Shown here: piece by piece, positions 23,059 to 31,503 of the stretch
Numbering within the stretch: the stretch's first letter is position 1
Layout: the number at the start of each line of letters is the position of its first letter
DNA from: Maricaulis sp965228215
GTDB taxonomy: Bacteria; Pseudomonadota; Alphaproteobacteria; Caulobacterales; Maricaulaceae
Length of the DNA stretch: 64,000 nucleotides
NCBI GenBank assembly: GCA_965228215.1
Contig: OZ245800.1
Location: 1,860,001 to 1,924,000 of the forward strand
Direction: 5' to 3'
Program-made: the position numbers and the translations under genes
Notes under the pieces: generated by a model
Seen by the model: the letters and a program-made list of their open reading frames with translations, nothing else
Databases searched by the model: none
What the model was told of the DNA's origin: nothing

Positions 23059-23066
23059 ATTCAAAA
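23059..23066. repeat. attR core (ATTCAAAA)
   Basis: Identical to attL at 3492-3499. Host tRNA sequence (TCCGT and onwards) continues to the right; element DNA lies to the left. Confidence 0.85.
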
Positions 23067-23112
23067 TCCGTTTCCGCAAGGAGTGTCAGTTCGAGTCTGA
23101 CCAGGGGCACCA
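23060..23112 (+). pseudogene. Host tRNA-Leu(CAA), 3' half
   Basis: It contains anticodon loop TTCAAAA, stem strand TCCGT, variable arm TTCCGCAAGGAGT, T-arm GTCAG TTCGAGT CTGAC, acceptor strand CAGGGGC and encoded ACCA. It completes the 5' half at 3461-3499 exactly. The sequence to its left is element DNA and has no acceptor or D-arm, so this half cannot make a tRNA by itself. Confidence 0.9.
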
Positions 23113-23213
23113 CGACCGGGTGGAAAACCTCGACAATCACGAATCTGCGCCTCGCCTCTCGATGGAGCCGATGCTAGCCTTTCCCGGCACGCGACCTTGA
23201 GGGAGGCCTGCCC

Positions 23214-24110
23214 GTGCTGACTGTGACCAATGCCGTATTGTTTGCCCGGGCCTCACTGGCGCTGACCTTTGTCTGGTTCGGCGCCATGAATTTCACGGCG
23301 GTGGGCGAAGCCAATATGACCAGCTGGCTCGGCGGTCATGTCTTCCTGTCGAGCCTTGTGGACCAGGCCTCTTCGGCCGCACGCGCGATCGGAATCTACC
23401 AATTGGTGATGGCCGCACTGATCGGTGCGCCGCTGCCGTCGGGCAGTTTTCGCCGGATCGGCTTCATCATGCTGGGCGTGTATTGCGCCATCGCTCTGAC
23501 AGTGATGTTCACCAACCCGGTCTGGATCCCTCCGGCGGAAGGCCGCGCAGGCGGGTTTCCGCTTATCGGGTCGGGCCAGGGCATCATCAAATACGTGTCC
23601 ATTCTCGGTCTTGCGGTCTGGGCGGCAAGTTTCGATTCCTCACGCATGTTCTCGCAGCGCTACAGCCAGACACGCGAGCTCGCCCTGCCGGTCATGTGGT
23701 TCGGTCTCGTCCTGGTCCTGGCCTGGATTGGCGGCATGAAATTCACCCTCGTGGAGGCTCAGGGCATTGATCCGCTGATCCGCTCGCATTTCGCCTTTTC
23801 CTGGATGACCGGCGTGCTCGACCTGCAGGGTGTGTCCTATGTGATCGGCATCATCGAACTGATAACCGTGGCGGCGTTGCTGGGCTACTGGTTCAATTCA
23901 CGCCTCTTCCTGATCGGGTTGGCATTGAGCGCGATCACCTTCGTGCTCACACTCACCTTCCTGATAAGTTTCGGAAATTCCTGGTCCGCCGAGCTCGGCG
24001 GATTCCCGGCCCTGTCGCGGACGGGGCATTTCCTGCTCAAGGATCTGGGCATGCTGGCCGCCTGCTATGCGCTGGCTGCCGAAGTCTCCGAACGCGGGCG
24101 CCGCTGGTAG
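23214..24110 (+). CDS. DUF417 (YkgB/RclC-like) membrane protein, duplicated
   Basis: The 298 residues form two DUF417-like halves: the first about 5-145 (VWFGAMNFTAVGEANMTSW, IIKYVSILGLAVWAAS) and the second about 155-290 (MWFGLVLVLAWIGGMKFT, GHFLLKDLGMLAACY). About eight membrane helices. E. coli RclC belongs to this family and is linked to reactive chlorine resistance; the activity is unknown. GTG start with GAGGGAGG upstream. Confidence 0.82.
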   Translation: MLTVTNAVLFARASLALTFVWFGAMNFTAVGEANMTSWLGGHVFLSSLVDQASSAARAIGIYQLVMAALIGAPLPSGSFRRIGFIMLGVYCAIALTVMFTNPVWIPPAEGRAGGFPLIGSGQGIIKYVSILGLAVWAASFDSSRMFSQRYSQTRELALPVMWFGLVLVLAWIGGMKFTLVEAQGIDPLIRSHFAFSWMTGVLDLQGVSYVIGIIELITVAALLGYWFNSRLFLIGLALSAITFVLTLTFLISFGNSWSAELGGFPALSRTGHFLLKDLGMLAACYALAAEVSERGRRW

Positions 24111-24233
24111 GTTGACGCGGAATTCCTCCGTAACGTTTGGAAACTTGCTTCACACTTTCCGCTGAAGCAGGGCCGTTTGCTTGACCGTAACCTTCCCAAT
24201 TCTATCGTGTCAGGTGGACAAAGGAGCGGCGAA

Positions 24234-26024
24234 ATGGCCTTTCTCAGCACGCTGAAACGCGAGTTCGACTACGTCACCGGGATGGTGAGCGTGCTTGGCC
24301 GTATCAAGAAGGTCGGACCCGGTTCCGGCGTTCGAGTGCCCGATCATATCGAGAAGACGGTCGACCGCTTTCCGGATCGTCCGATGGCGATCACTGATGA
24401 AGGCGAGATCAGCTATGCCGCCTTCGACGCCTTCGCCAATCGGGTCGCGCACTGGGCGCTGGAACAGGGTCTGAAGCCGGGCGACACTGTTGCGCTCTTC
24501 ATGCCCAATTGCTGGCAATACATCGCGATCTGGTTCGGCCTGTCCAAGGTGGGCGTGATCACTTCCCTCCTGAACAATCAGCTGTCCGGTCATTCGCTGG
24601 CCCACTGCCTGTCCATCGGCGAGACCCGCCACGCCATCATCGCCGGCGAGCTCGGTGAGGCCTATCTGTCGGCCTGCGAGGAGGGCGATCTCGACGTGCC
24701 CGCCTGGTCGCTGGATGGTGAATTCGAGGGCGCCCATGATTTCGGTGCGGCTCTGACCCGCCAGAGCGAGGAGCGCCCGCCGCTGGCAGCTCGCGAAAGC
24801 GTCAAGCCGCGCGACCCGGTGCTGAAAATGTTCACCAGCGGAACGACCGGCCTGCCCAAGGCCGCGCTGATGACGCATATCCGCGCGCTCTACTATCTCA
24901 ACATCTTCGCCATCATCTCGAAGAGTACAGAGCATGACCGGATGATGATGGTGCTGCCGCTCTACCACGCCACGGGCGGGCTGTGCGGCGTCGGCTGTGC
25001 GCTCTCCTATGGTGGCGCGCTGATCATCCGCCGCAAATTCTCGGCTTCGGCCTTCTGGCCAGATGTGAAACAGTTCGGCGCCACGACGTTCATGTATGTC
25101 GGCGAACTCTGCCGCTTCCTGGTCAATTCGCCGGTCTCGCCGGACGAGGCCGGGCATTCGCTGCGCGCCGCCGTCGGCAATGGCATGAGCCGGGATGTCT
25201 GGAACAAGTTCCAGGCCCGTTTCAACCTGCCGGACATCATCGAGTTCTACGGTTCGACCGAGGGCAATGTCGGTCTCGTCAACACGACCAACCAGCCCGG
25301 CGCAATCGGCCGCGTACCGTCCTATCTGAAACACCGGTTCAACATCGACCTCGTGAAGTTCGACATGGATACGGAACTGCCCGTCCGCGACGCGGAGGGC
25401 CGGTGTGTGAAATGTGGTCCCGACGAGGTTGGCGAGGCCATTGGCCGGATCGACCCGACCGATGCGCGTTTCCGCTTTGATGGTTATGGCTCCAAGGAAG
25501 ACACCGAGAAGAAAATTCTCCGCGATGTCTACGAGGAGGGCGATGCCTGGTTCCGCACGGGTGACCTGATGTCCCGTGACCGGCTCGGCTATTATTATTT
25601 CGTCGACCGGGTCGGCGACACCTTCCGCTGGAAATCCGAGAATGTCTCGACCGGCGAGGTGGCCGAAGCCCTCAATTTCGACGGTATCGAACAGGCCAAT
25701 GTCTATGGCGTGGAAGTCCAGGGTCATGTCGGTCGCGCCGGAATGGCGGCGCTGGTCGGATCCTCCGGGCTCGATCTGGAAGCCCTGCACCAGCAGGTGC
25801 ACGAAGCTCTTCCAGCCTTTGCCCGGCCGCTCTTCCTGCGTCTCCAGGAGCAGACCGACACGACCGGCACGTTCAAACTGCGCAAGGTCGACCTGGTGAA
25901 GGAAGGTTTCGATCCGGACCGGATCGAGGACCCACTCTATTTCGACCATCCCGTGATCGGAAAATATGTTCGCCTGACACGGGAGTTGTATGAGCAGATC
26001 GTGGACGGCAAACTGCGCGTATGA
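24234..26024 (+). CDS. Long/very-long-chain acyl-CoA synthetase (FATP-like)
   Basis: AMP-forming ligase activating fatty acids. The 596 residues show the P-loop LKMFTSGTTGLPKAAL, EFYGSTEGNVGL (A5 motif), WFRTGDLMSRDRLGYYYF and DRVGDTFRWKSENVST (A7/A8), and the C-terminal GTFKLRKVDL with its catalytic lysine. The RWKSENVST motif and the long middle domain are closer to FATP/very-long-chain synthetases than to E. coli FadD. Start at MAFLSTL follows AAGGAG. The next gene overlaps its end by 4 bases. Confidence 0.92.
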   Translation: MAFLSTLKREFDYVTGMVSVLGRIKKVGPGSGVRVPDHIEKTVDRFPDRPMAITDEGEISYAAFDAFANRVAHWALEQGLKPGDTVALFMPNCWQYIAIWFGLSKVGVITSLLNNQLSGHSLAHCLSIGETRHAIIAGELGEAYLSACEEGDLDVPAWSLDGEFEGAHDFGAALTRQSEERPPLAARESVKPRDPVLKMFTSGTTGLPKAALMTHIRALYYLNIFAIISKSTEHDRMMMVLPLYHATGGLCGVGCALSYGGALIIRRKFSASAFWPDVKQFGATTFMYVGELCRFLVNSPVSPDEAGHSLRAAVGNGMSRDVWNKFQARFNLPDIIEFYGSTEGNVGLVNTTNQPGAIGRVPSYLKHRFNIDLVKFDMDTELPVRDAEGRCVKCGPDEVGEAIGRIDPTDARFRFDGYGSKEDTEKKILRDVYEEGDAWFRTGDLMSRDRLGYYYFVDRVGDTFRWKSENVSTGEVAEALNFDGIEQANVYGVEVQGHVGRAGMAALVGSSGLDLEALHQQVHEALPAFARPLFLRLQEQTDTTGTFKLRKVDLVKEGFDPDRIEDPLYFDHPVIGKYVRLTRELYEQIVDGKLRV

Positions 26025-26602
26025 GCGCACGACGAGCCAATCCCGACGACATTCTGCAATTCTGGTTCCTGCAGGCAGGACCGACGGCCTGGTACAAGGT
26101 GTCGGCTGCTTTCGATGCCCGCATGCGGCGCAAATATGCCCGTCATGTCGAGCGCGAGGCTCGCTTGTATGCGCGTGGCCGGCATGACTGGCTCGATACG
26201 CCCGGCGGCGCGCTGGCGCTTGTTCTGATGTTCGATCAATTCCCGCGCAATATCTGGCGTGGTTCCGGACGGGCCTTTGCCTTCGATCCGCTGGGCCTCG
26301 ACGTGGCGCGCCGCATGATCGACAAGGGTTTCGACTGGGCCCTGCCGGAAGAGCAGCGCGCCTTCGTCTACATGCCCTTCATGCACTCGGAGGCGCTGGC
26401 CGACCAGCACACCTGCATCGACCTGGCCACCGAGCGACTGAGCGGGACGGGCACGGCCCAGCACGCGCGAAAGCATTGCGAGGTGATCGAGCGTTTCGGG
26501 CGCTTCCCCTATCGCAATGATGCGCTCGGCCGCGAGTGCACGCCGGAGGAAACGGCCTATCTCGACGGCGGCGGTTATGCGCCCGGCAGCAAGCGGAAGT
26601 AA
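26021..26602 (+). CDS. DUF924 family protein
   Basis: The 193 residues match DUF924: DDILQFWFLQAGPTAWYKV, ALALVLMFDQFPRNIWRGSG, RAFVYMPFMHSEALADQ and HCEVIERFGRFPYRND. All-helical, TPR-like fold; function unknown. It starts within the stop of the acyl-CoA synthetase gene, a pairing that suggests co-expression. Confidence 0.87.
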   Translation: MSARRANPDDILQFWFLQAGPTAWYKVSAAFDARMRRKYARHVEREARLYARGRHDWLDTPGGALALVLMFDQFPRNIWRGSGRAFAFDPLGLDVARRMIDKGFDWALPEEQRAFVYMPFMHSEALADQHTCIDLATERLSGTGTAQHARKHCEVIERFGRFPYRNDALGRECTPEETAYLDGGGYAPGSKRK

Positions 26603-26755
26603 CGACTCGGCAAAAAGCGCCGCAAGGCAGTCCTGTCCGAATCCGTTTCGCTCGACCAATCTTCAAACAACTGAAATTAAAAGCAAAAAAACGCCAGCTA
26701 CTTGGCCCCGCACTTGCTCCTTCCTGTGCAAGAGCCGAATGACGGGGAGTTCTAG

Positions 26756-26980
26756 ATGGCGCCGCAAGTCTGCATTACCGCCGAGGATATTCATCAGATC
26801 GCCTGGACGCTGGTCGACATGCATGGTGACCAGGCCCTGGGATATGCCGACGAGGCGGTGGGCGAGCTGGACGAGCAAGGCAAGGTCGAGGGGGCCGATG
26901 CCTGGCGCGCGCTGCGTTCGGTGATGGAAGACGCCCTGGCCGGCCGGCTGGAACGCGATCGCGGCGTCACGCTGCACTAG
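26756..26980 (+). CDS. Small hypothetical protein, 74 aa
   Basis: Acidic, helical protein (AEDIHQIAWTLVDMHGDQAL, AWRALRSVMEDALAG) with no recognised motif. GGGGAG precedes the ATG. It is followed after 56 bases by the hydrolase gene. Similar short, helix-rich proteins are common in alphaproteobacteria. Function unknown. Confidence 0.6.
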   Translation: MAPQVCITAEDIHQIAWTLVDMHGDQALGYADEAVGELDEQGKVEGADAWRALRSVMEDALAGRLERDRGVTLH

Positions 26981-27036
26981 ATCCCGCGACATCAAAGTCT
27001 CTTGTCAGGCCGGGCCGTTATGATACCCCGGCTGGC

Positions 27037-27960
27037 ATGACACTCGCGCCCTGGTCCCGCACTCTCGACAAATTCGGTCTGAACATCGCTTTCGAGCCTG
27101 TTCGGGCAGCGCCGCACATGCGGACGGCCCTGCGCAATGCCGCCCCGCATCTCGATGCCAAGGCGCCGCCGCTGGACGAGGTACGTGATCTTGCCATCCC
27201 GGGCGGCGACGGCGAGATCGCGGCCCGTCTCTACGTGCCGCAGGGCGCCGAGGCGCCGGCCCCGACCGTCTTCTTCACGCATGGCGGGGGGTATGTGATC
27301 GGCGATCTCGACACGCATGACCTGCTCTGCCGCCGGCTGGCTGCCAAGAGCGGTTGCCGGGTGCTGGCGATCGATTACCGGCTGGCTCCGGAACACGCTT
27401 TCCCGGCTGCGGTTGATGATGCCCTGGCGGCGTTTGACTGGCTGCGCGGCGAGGGTGCTGACGTGGTCGGAGCGGATCCGGAACGCCTGGCCGTCGCCGG
27501 TGATTCCGCGGGTGGTGGACTGGCGGCCATGCTGGGCCAGGCCCGCCGCGACCAGGTGCGCTACCAGCTGCTGATCTACCCGCTTCTGCAACTGGTCGAG
27601 CGACGCAAACCGCGGCTCAAGGCGCTGGAAGGCCATCTCCTGTCCGTTGTTGCCCTCGACCAGATCGCCCTGGCCTATCTCGCAGACGACCAGGACCCGG
27701 CAGACCTGCGCATTTCCCCCCTGCTGGAGAATGACCTGTCGGGCCTGCCGCCGACCCACATCATCGCGGCGGAGCTCGACCCACTGCTGGATGAAGGCCA
27801 GGCCTATCGCGACCGTCTGGCTGCCGCCGGCGTGCCGGTCAACTACACGCTCGGCAAGGCTCTGCCCCACGGCTATTTCAACCTGACGGCCGTGCTGCCG
27901 GGTGCCAAGGACCTGGTGAATGCCTGCGCAGGCGAGCTGGGTGAGGCGCTTCGCGGCTGA
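27037..27960 (+). CDS. Alpha/beta hydrolase, hormone-sensitive-lipase family
   Basis: Carboxylesterase or lipase of 307 residues. Oxyanion motif HGGGYVIGDLDTHD, nucleophile elbow VAGDSAGGGLA (Ser of GDSAGG), the acid AELDPLLDEG and the catalytic histidine in LPHGYFNLT. No signal peptide, so probably cytoplasmic. The substrate is unknown. Confidence 0.9.
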   Translation: MTLAPWSRTLDKFGLNIAFEPVRAAPHMRTALRNAAPHLDAKAPPLDEVRDLAIPGGDGEIAARLYVPQGAEAPAPTVFFTHGGGYVIGDLDTHDLLCRRLAAKSGCRVLAIDYRLAPEHAFPAAVDDALAAFDWLRGEGADVVGADPERLAVAGDSAGGGLAAMLGQARRDQVRYQLLIYPLLQLVERRKPRLKALEGHLLSVVALDQIALAYLADDQDPADLRISPLLENDLSGLPPTHIIAAELDPLLDEGQAYRDRLAAAGVPVNYTLGKALPHGYFNLTAVLPGAKDLVNACAGELGEALRG

Positions 27961-28000
27961 GCGAGTTGCCTTTGTTGCACAGCGCGCCTAGCTCTGTTGC

Positions 28001-29434
28001 ATGCCTGTGAGCGACGCATACCGCCCCGATTCCCGTTTTGCCCGTCTCGGGCCCGATTTTTCCGACCCGGTCGAGCCGGCTGATTTCCCGCGTGCCGAGC
28101 TGCGCTACTGGAATGCGCGCTGGGCAGATGCGGTCGGTCTCGGTGACCTCGATGACACCGAGAAGGTGCAGCATTTCGCACGCTTTGAGGCCTTGCCCGG
28201 CAATCAGGACCAGCCGCGGGCCATGCGCTATCACGGCCATCAATTCCGCACCTATAATCCGGAAATCGGGGATGGCCGTGGTTTCCTGTTCGCGCAGCTG
28301 CGGGACGGGAATGACCGGCGCCTCGACCTCACGACCAAGGGGTCAGGGCAGACGCCCTGGTCGCGCACGGCGGACGGTCGGTTGACGCTAAAAGGGGCGT
28401 TCCGGGAGATCCTCGCAACCGAAATGCTCGAAGCGCTGGGTGTCTACACCTCGAAGACCTTCGCCGTGTTCGAGACCGGGGAAGACCTGACGCGTCATGA
28501 CGAGCCATCGCCGGCACGATCTGCGGTGCTGACGCGTCTGGGGCATTCGCATCTTCGTTTTGGCGTGTTCCAGCGCCACGCCTATGAACAAGCCCCCGAT
28601 CGCATCACCGCACTGATTGATCACGCCATCGAGGGCTATTTCCCGGATCTCGACATCGCCAAGGATAAGCCGGCGGCCCTGCTAGAGGCGGTGGTCGAGA
28701 CGAATGCCCGTCTGGCGGCGTCATGGATGGCGGCGGGTTTTGTCCACGGCGTGCTGAACACGGACAATCTCAACCTGACAGGCGAGAGTTTCGACTACGG
28801 GCCCTGGCGTTTCCTGCCGCATTACGAGCCAGGTTTCACGGCGGCCTATTTCGACCAGACTGGCCTCTATTGTTACGCGCGCCAGCCGGAAGCCGTGTTC
28901 TGGGCCCTGCAGCAATTCGCCGGCGCCCTGGCGCTGGTGGGCGAACGCCTCTCGCTGGAAAACGCGCTGAACCGTTTCCCGGATCTCTACCGGTCGGCCC
29001 TGCTCGAGGCTTTCATGACCCGTTTCGGCGTGGCATCGCTGGGGCGCGACAAGGACGAGGTGACACTGCGCGCCTTCCTGGCCTTCATGCAGCAATCCGC
29101 CCTGTCCTGGGAGGGCGTGTTGTTCGACTGGTTCGGCGGACCTGCGTCTCGCAACCGAGCCATGCAGACGCCGCGGGCGCATGCCTATTCCGGCAATTCC
29201 TTCGAGGTCTGGCATGACCTCCTGATGCAACACGCACCCGTTCGTCCCGAACGCCTGGACCATGCCTATTTTGCCGAGGACGACCCGGCCACGATGACGA
29301 TCGATGTCGTGGAGGCCGAATGGTCGCGCATCGCAGACGAAGATGACTGGGGCGGGTTGAACGATTGCCTGGCACGTATCGAACTGGCTCGGCAGGGCTA
29401 TGATTTCGGTGCGAACCGGGTAGGATTTCTTTGA
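28001..29434 (+). CDS. selO: Protein adenylyltransferase SelO (YdiU family)
   Basis: Pseudokinase-fold enzyme that transfers AMP to Ser/Thr/Tyr of proteins. The 477 residues carry family motifs AMRYHGHQFRTYNPEIGDGR, TTKGSGQTPWSRTADGRLTL, KGAFREILATEMLEALG and FVHGVLNTDNLNLTGESFDY with the Asn/Asp metal ligands. The usual YGHQFG is changed to YHGHQF. The C-terminus lacks the Cys found near the end of E. coli SelO. Its stop overlaps the start of the next gene (TGATG). Confidence 0.92.
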   Translation: MPVSDAYRPDSRFARLGPDFSDPVEPADFPRAELRYWNARWADAVGLGDLDDTEKVQHFARFEALPGNQDQPRAMRYHGHQFRTYNPEIGDGRGFLFAQLRDGNDRRLDLTTKGSGQTPWSRTADGRLTLKGAFREILATEMLEALGVYTSKTFAVFETGEDLTRHDEPSPARSAVLTRLGHSHLRFGVFQRHAYEQAPDRITALIDHAIEGYFPDLDIAKDKPAALLEAVVETNARLAASWMAAGFVHGVLNTDNLNLTGESFDYGPWRFLPHYEPGFTAAYFDQTGLYCYARQPEAVFWALQQFAGALALVGERLSLENALNRFPDLYRSALLEAFMTRFGVASLGRDKDEVTLRAFLAFMQQSALSWEGVLFDWFGGPASRNRAMQTPRAHAYSGNSFEVWHDLLMQHAPVRPERLDHAYFAEDDPATMTIDVVEAEWSRIADEDDWGGLNDCLARIELARQGYDFGANRVGFL

Positions 29435-30228
29435 TGGAACTGGACCTTATCCGATCCGCCGCGCTCTCGGCCGACGGGCTCGCCCACGGCTTTACCACGC
29501 GGACGGGCGGCGTGAGCGAGGGGCCCTATGCATCGCTCAACCTTACCCGTTCGCGCGGTGATGCCCCGGACAGGATTGCTGAAAACCGCAACCGGGTCCG
29601 CCGCGCGCTCGGCCTCGACCATCTCGTCCTGTCGACCCAGGTGCATGGCCGCAATGTTGTCCGCATCGATCAGCCGCCCAAGGGCGAAATGCCGGCCGGG
29701 GAGGCGGATGCGCTGATCACCGACCAGCCCGGGCTGGGCCTGGTCTGCCAGACAGCGGACTGCACGCCGATCCTGCTCTTTGATCCGGATCACCCTGCCG
29801 TCGCTGCCATCCATTCCGGCTGGCGCGGTACGGTGCAGAATATCGTCGCCGCGACAATCGAGGCGATGGGCGAGGCTTATGGGTCGCGTCCCGAGGCGCT
29901 GATCGCGGCAATTGGACCGTCCATCTCGTCGATCAATTACCGGGTCGGGTCCGAAGTAATCGCTGAATTCGAGACCGCATTCGACGATCTGGAGGGCATT
30001 GTCTCGCCGCGCGACGGGGAGGGCGGTGCCCAGCTTGATGTCGGTCTGGCCTGTTACCGGCAATTGCGGGATGCGGGCATTCCGGCCGCGCAGATCGATC
30101 GCTCGCCCCTGTGTACCTATGCCGAAGAGGACCGGCTGTTTTCCGCCCGGCGGTCCCATCATCGCGGGGAGAGCGGCGTATTCGGCGGACAGGGTGGTGT
30201 CATCGGCCTCGTCCGGATGCCATCATGA
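29434..30228 (+). CDS. pgeF: PgeF/YfiH family polyphenol oxidase-like purine nucleoside phosphorylase
   Basis: Belongs to DUF152/LACC1, with adenosine deaminase and phosphorylase activities described in the family and a role in peptidoglycan editing proposed in E. coli. The 264 residues show the zinc motif set: STQVHGRNV, CQTADCTPILL, AIHSGWRGTVQNIV, and a final SPLCTYAEEDRLFSARR. The ATG was preferred to the TTG three bases before, as it overlaps the SelO stop. Confidence 0.9.
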   Translation: MELDLIRSAALSADGLAHGFTTRTGGVSEGPYASLNLTRSRGDAPDRIAENRNRVRRALGLDHLVLSTQVHGRNVVRIDQPPKGEMPAGEADALITDQPGLGLVCQTADCTPILLFDPDHPAVAAIHSGWRGTVQNIVAATIEAMGEAYGSRPEALIAAIGPSISSINYRVGSEVIAEFETAFDDLEGIVSPRDGEGGAQLDVGLACYRQLRDAGIPAAQIDRSPLCTYAEEDRLFSARRSHHRGESGVFGGQGGVIGLVRMPS

Positions 30229-30244
30229 GCCGAGGGAGACAGAC

Positions 30245-31291
30245 ATGACACAGACCAAAGCCTATGCGGCCCAGGCCGCTGATACGGATCTGGCCCCTTT
30301 CGCGCTCGAGCGGCGGGATGTGGGCCCGAAGGATGTCGCGATCGAGATCGAATATTGCGGTGTCTGTCATTCCGACCTCCACCAGGCGCGTAATGACTGG
30401 CGCAACACGGTCTATCCCTGTGTGCCCGGCCACGAGATCATAGGTATCGTCACGGCGGTGGGCGCCGATGTCGAGCGCCATGCGGTCGGTGACCGGGTGG
30501 GCGTGGGCTGCATGGTCGACAGTTGCAAGACCTGTTCGACCTGCTCTGCCGGGCTCGAACAATATTGCGAGACGGGTTTTACCGGCACCTATAACGGCAT
30601 GCTGCCCGACGGTTCGCACACATTCGGCGGCTATTCCCAGCGCATCACGGTGCGCGAGGACTTCGTGCTGCGCATTCCCGAGGGCATGGACCCGGCCGGA
30701 GCCGCACCGCTGCTGTGCGCGGGCATCACCACCTTTTCCCCGCTCAAGCGCTGGTATGTCGCCCACGGCCAGGCTGTCGGCGTGGTCGGGCTGGGCGGAC
30801 TCGGACATATGGGCGTGAAGATCGCTGCCGCCATGGGCGCGCAGGTGGTCTTGTTCACAACGTCGCCGGACAAGGCCGAGGACGCCAAACGCCTGGGCGC
30901 GCACTCCGTCGTGGTCTCCAAGGACCGAGATCAGATGAAGGCGATGCGTGGACGGCTCGACTTCATCCTCAACACAGTCGCGGCGCCGCACAATCTGGAT
31001 CCCTATCTCGACTGCTTGCGGCTGGACGGCACGATGGTGCTCGTCGGGGCTCCGGACGAGCCTCATCCCTCGCCGGGCGTCGGCCGTCTGATCGGCCGGC
31101 GGCGCTCGATCGCCGGTTCGCTGATAGGTGGTATCGCCGAGACGCAGGACATGCTCGATTTCTGCGGCGAGCATGGCATCACGGCCGATATCGAGATGAT
31201 CCGCATGGACCAGATCAACGACGCCTATGAGCGCATGCTGAAGGGCGATGTGAAATACCGCTTCGTCATCGACATGAAGTCGCTGGCCTAG
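30245..31291 (+). CDS. Zinc-dependent alcohol dehydrogenase, cinnamyl-alcohol-dehydrogenase / YahK type
   Basis: NADP(H)-dependent aldehyde/alcohol oxidoreductase of 348 residues. Catalytic zinc: CGVCHSDLHQARNDW and PGHEIIG. Structural zinc: four Cys in CKTCSTCSAGLEQYC. Nucleotide fold: VGVVGLGGLGHMGVKIA. It starts after GGGAG, 16 bases behind pgeF. Substrate is not deducible; YahK relatives reduce broad aldehydes. Confidence 0.92.
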   Translation: MTQTKAYAAQAADTDLAPFALERRDVGPKDVAIEIEYCGVCHSDLHQARNDWRNTVYPCVPGHEIIGIVTAVGADVERHAVGDRVGVGCMVDSCKTCSTCSAGLEQYCETGFTGTYNGMLPDGSHTFGGYSQRITVREDFVLRIPEGMDPAGAAPLLCAGITTFSPLKRWYVAHGQAVGVVGLGGLGHMGVKIAAAMGAQVVLFTTSPDKAEDAKRLGAHSVVVSKDRDQMKAMRGRLDFILNTVAAPHNLDPYLDCLRLDGTMVLVGAPDEPHPSPGVGRLIGRRRSIAGSLIGGIAETQDMLDFCGEHGITADIEMIRMDQINDAYERMLKGDVKYRFVIDMKSLA

Positions 31292-31321
31292 GGCGGGTAC
31301 GTCCGGGGGAGCGGCAGGCGC

Positions 31322-31398
31322 TGGCGACCCCGACAGGATTCGAACCTGTGACCTACGGATTAGGAATCCGGCGCTCTATCCACCTGAGCTACGGGGCC
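31322..31398 (-). tRNA. tRNA-Arg(CCT)
   Basis: The 77 bases on the minus strand have acceptor GGCCCCG/CGGGGTC with encoded CCA, D-arm GTAGCTCAGGTGGATAGAGC, anticodon stem CCGGA/TCCG(T) with loop TTCCTAA (anticodon CCT, complement of 31362-31364), and T-arm ACAGG TTCGAAT CCTGT. Intact. Confidence 0.95.
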
Positions 31399-31453
31399 GT
31401 AGGGCCGGTTTAGACGGTTTTCGGGCCGGGCAGAAGCCTGCTTGCGGACAAGA

Positions 31454-31485
31454 AAAGAGGCGGCCCGCAAGCGAGCCGCCTCTTT
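31454..31485 (-). terminator. Rho-independent terminator after the chemoreceptor-domain gene
   Basis: An 11-bp stem AAAGAGGCGGC / GCCGCCTCTTT with a 10-base loop lies 18 bases after the stop of the minus-strand gene at 31504; the stem ends in a T-tract on the minus strand. Confidence 0.75.
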
Positions 31486-31503
31486 CGCAGATTGTGTCGG
31501 GCC

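Larger units (their letters stand above)
3493..23066. mobile_element. Integrative mobilizable element inserted in tRNA-Leu(CAA)
   Basis: The boundaries are the two halves of a split tRNA-Leu gene sharing ATTCAAAA at 3492-3499 and 23059-23066. Inside are a tyrosine integrase next to the left end, a replacement tRNA-Leu, a VirD4/TraG-type ATPase, MobC, a MOBP-type relaxase, mercury resistance, AbiE toxin-antitoxin, a ubiquitin-like operon and XRE/ImmA regulators. Composition is clearly more AT-rich than the flanks, most of all at both ends. No VirB/Tra mating-pair-formation genes are seen, so it is mobilizable rather than self-transmissible. It may contain nested acquisitions such as the recombinase unit at 9956-10670. 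Confidence 0.9.

Noticed and set aside
24210..26030. 606-codon open frame antisense to the acyl-CoA synthetase
   Set aside because: Shadow frame caused by GC-rich third positions; the sense strand has all acyl-CoA synthetase motifs.
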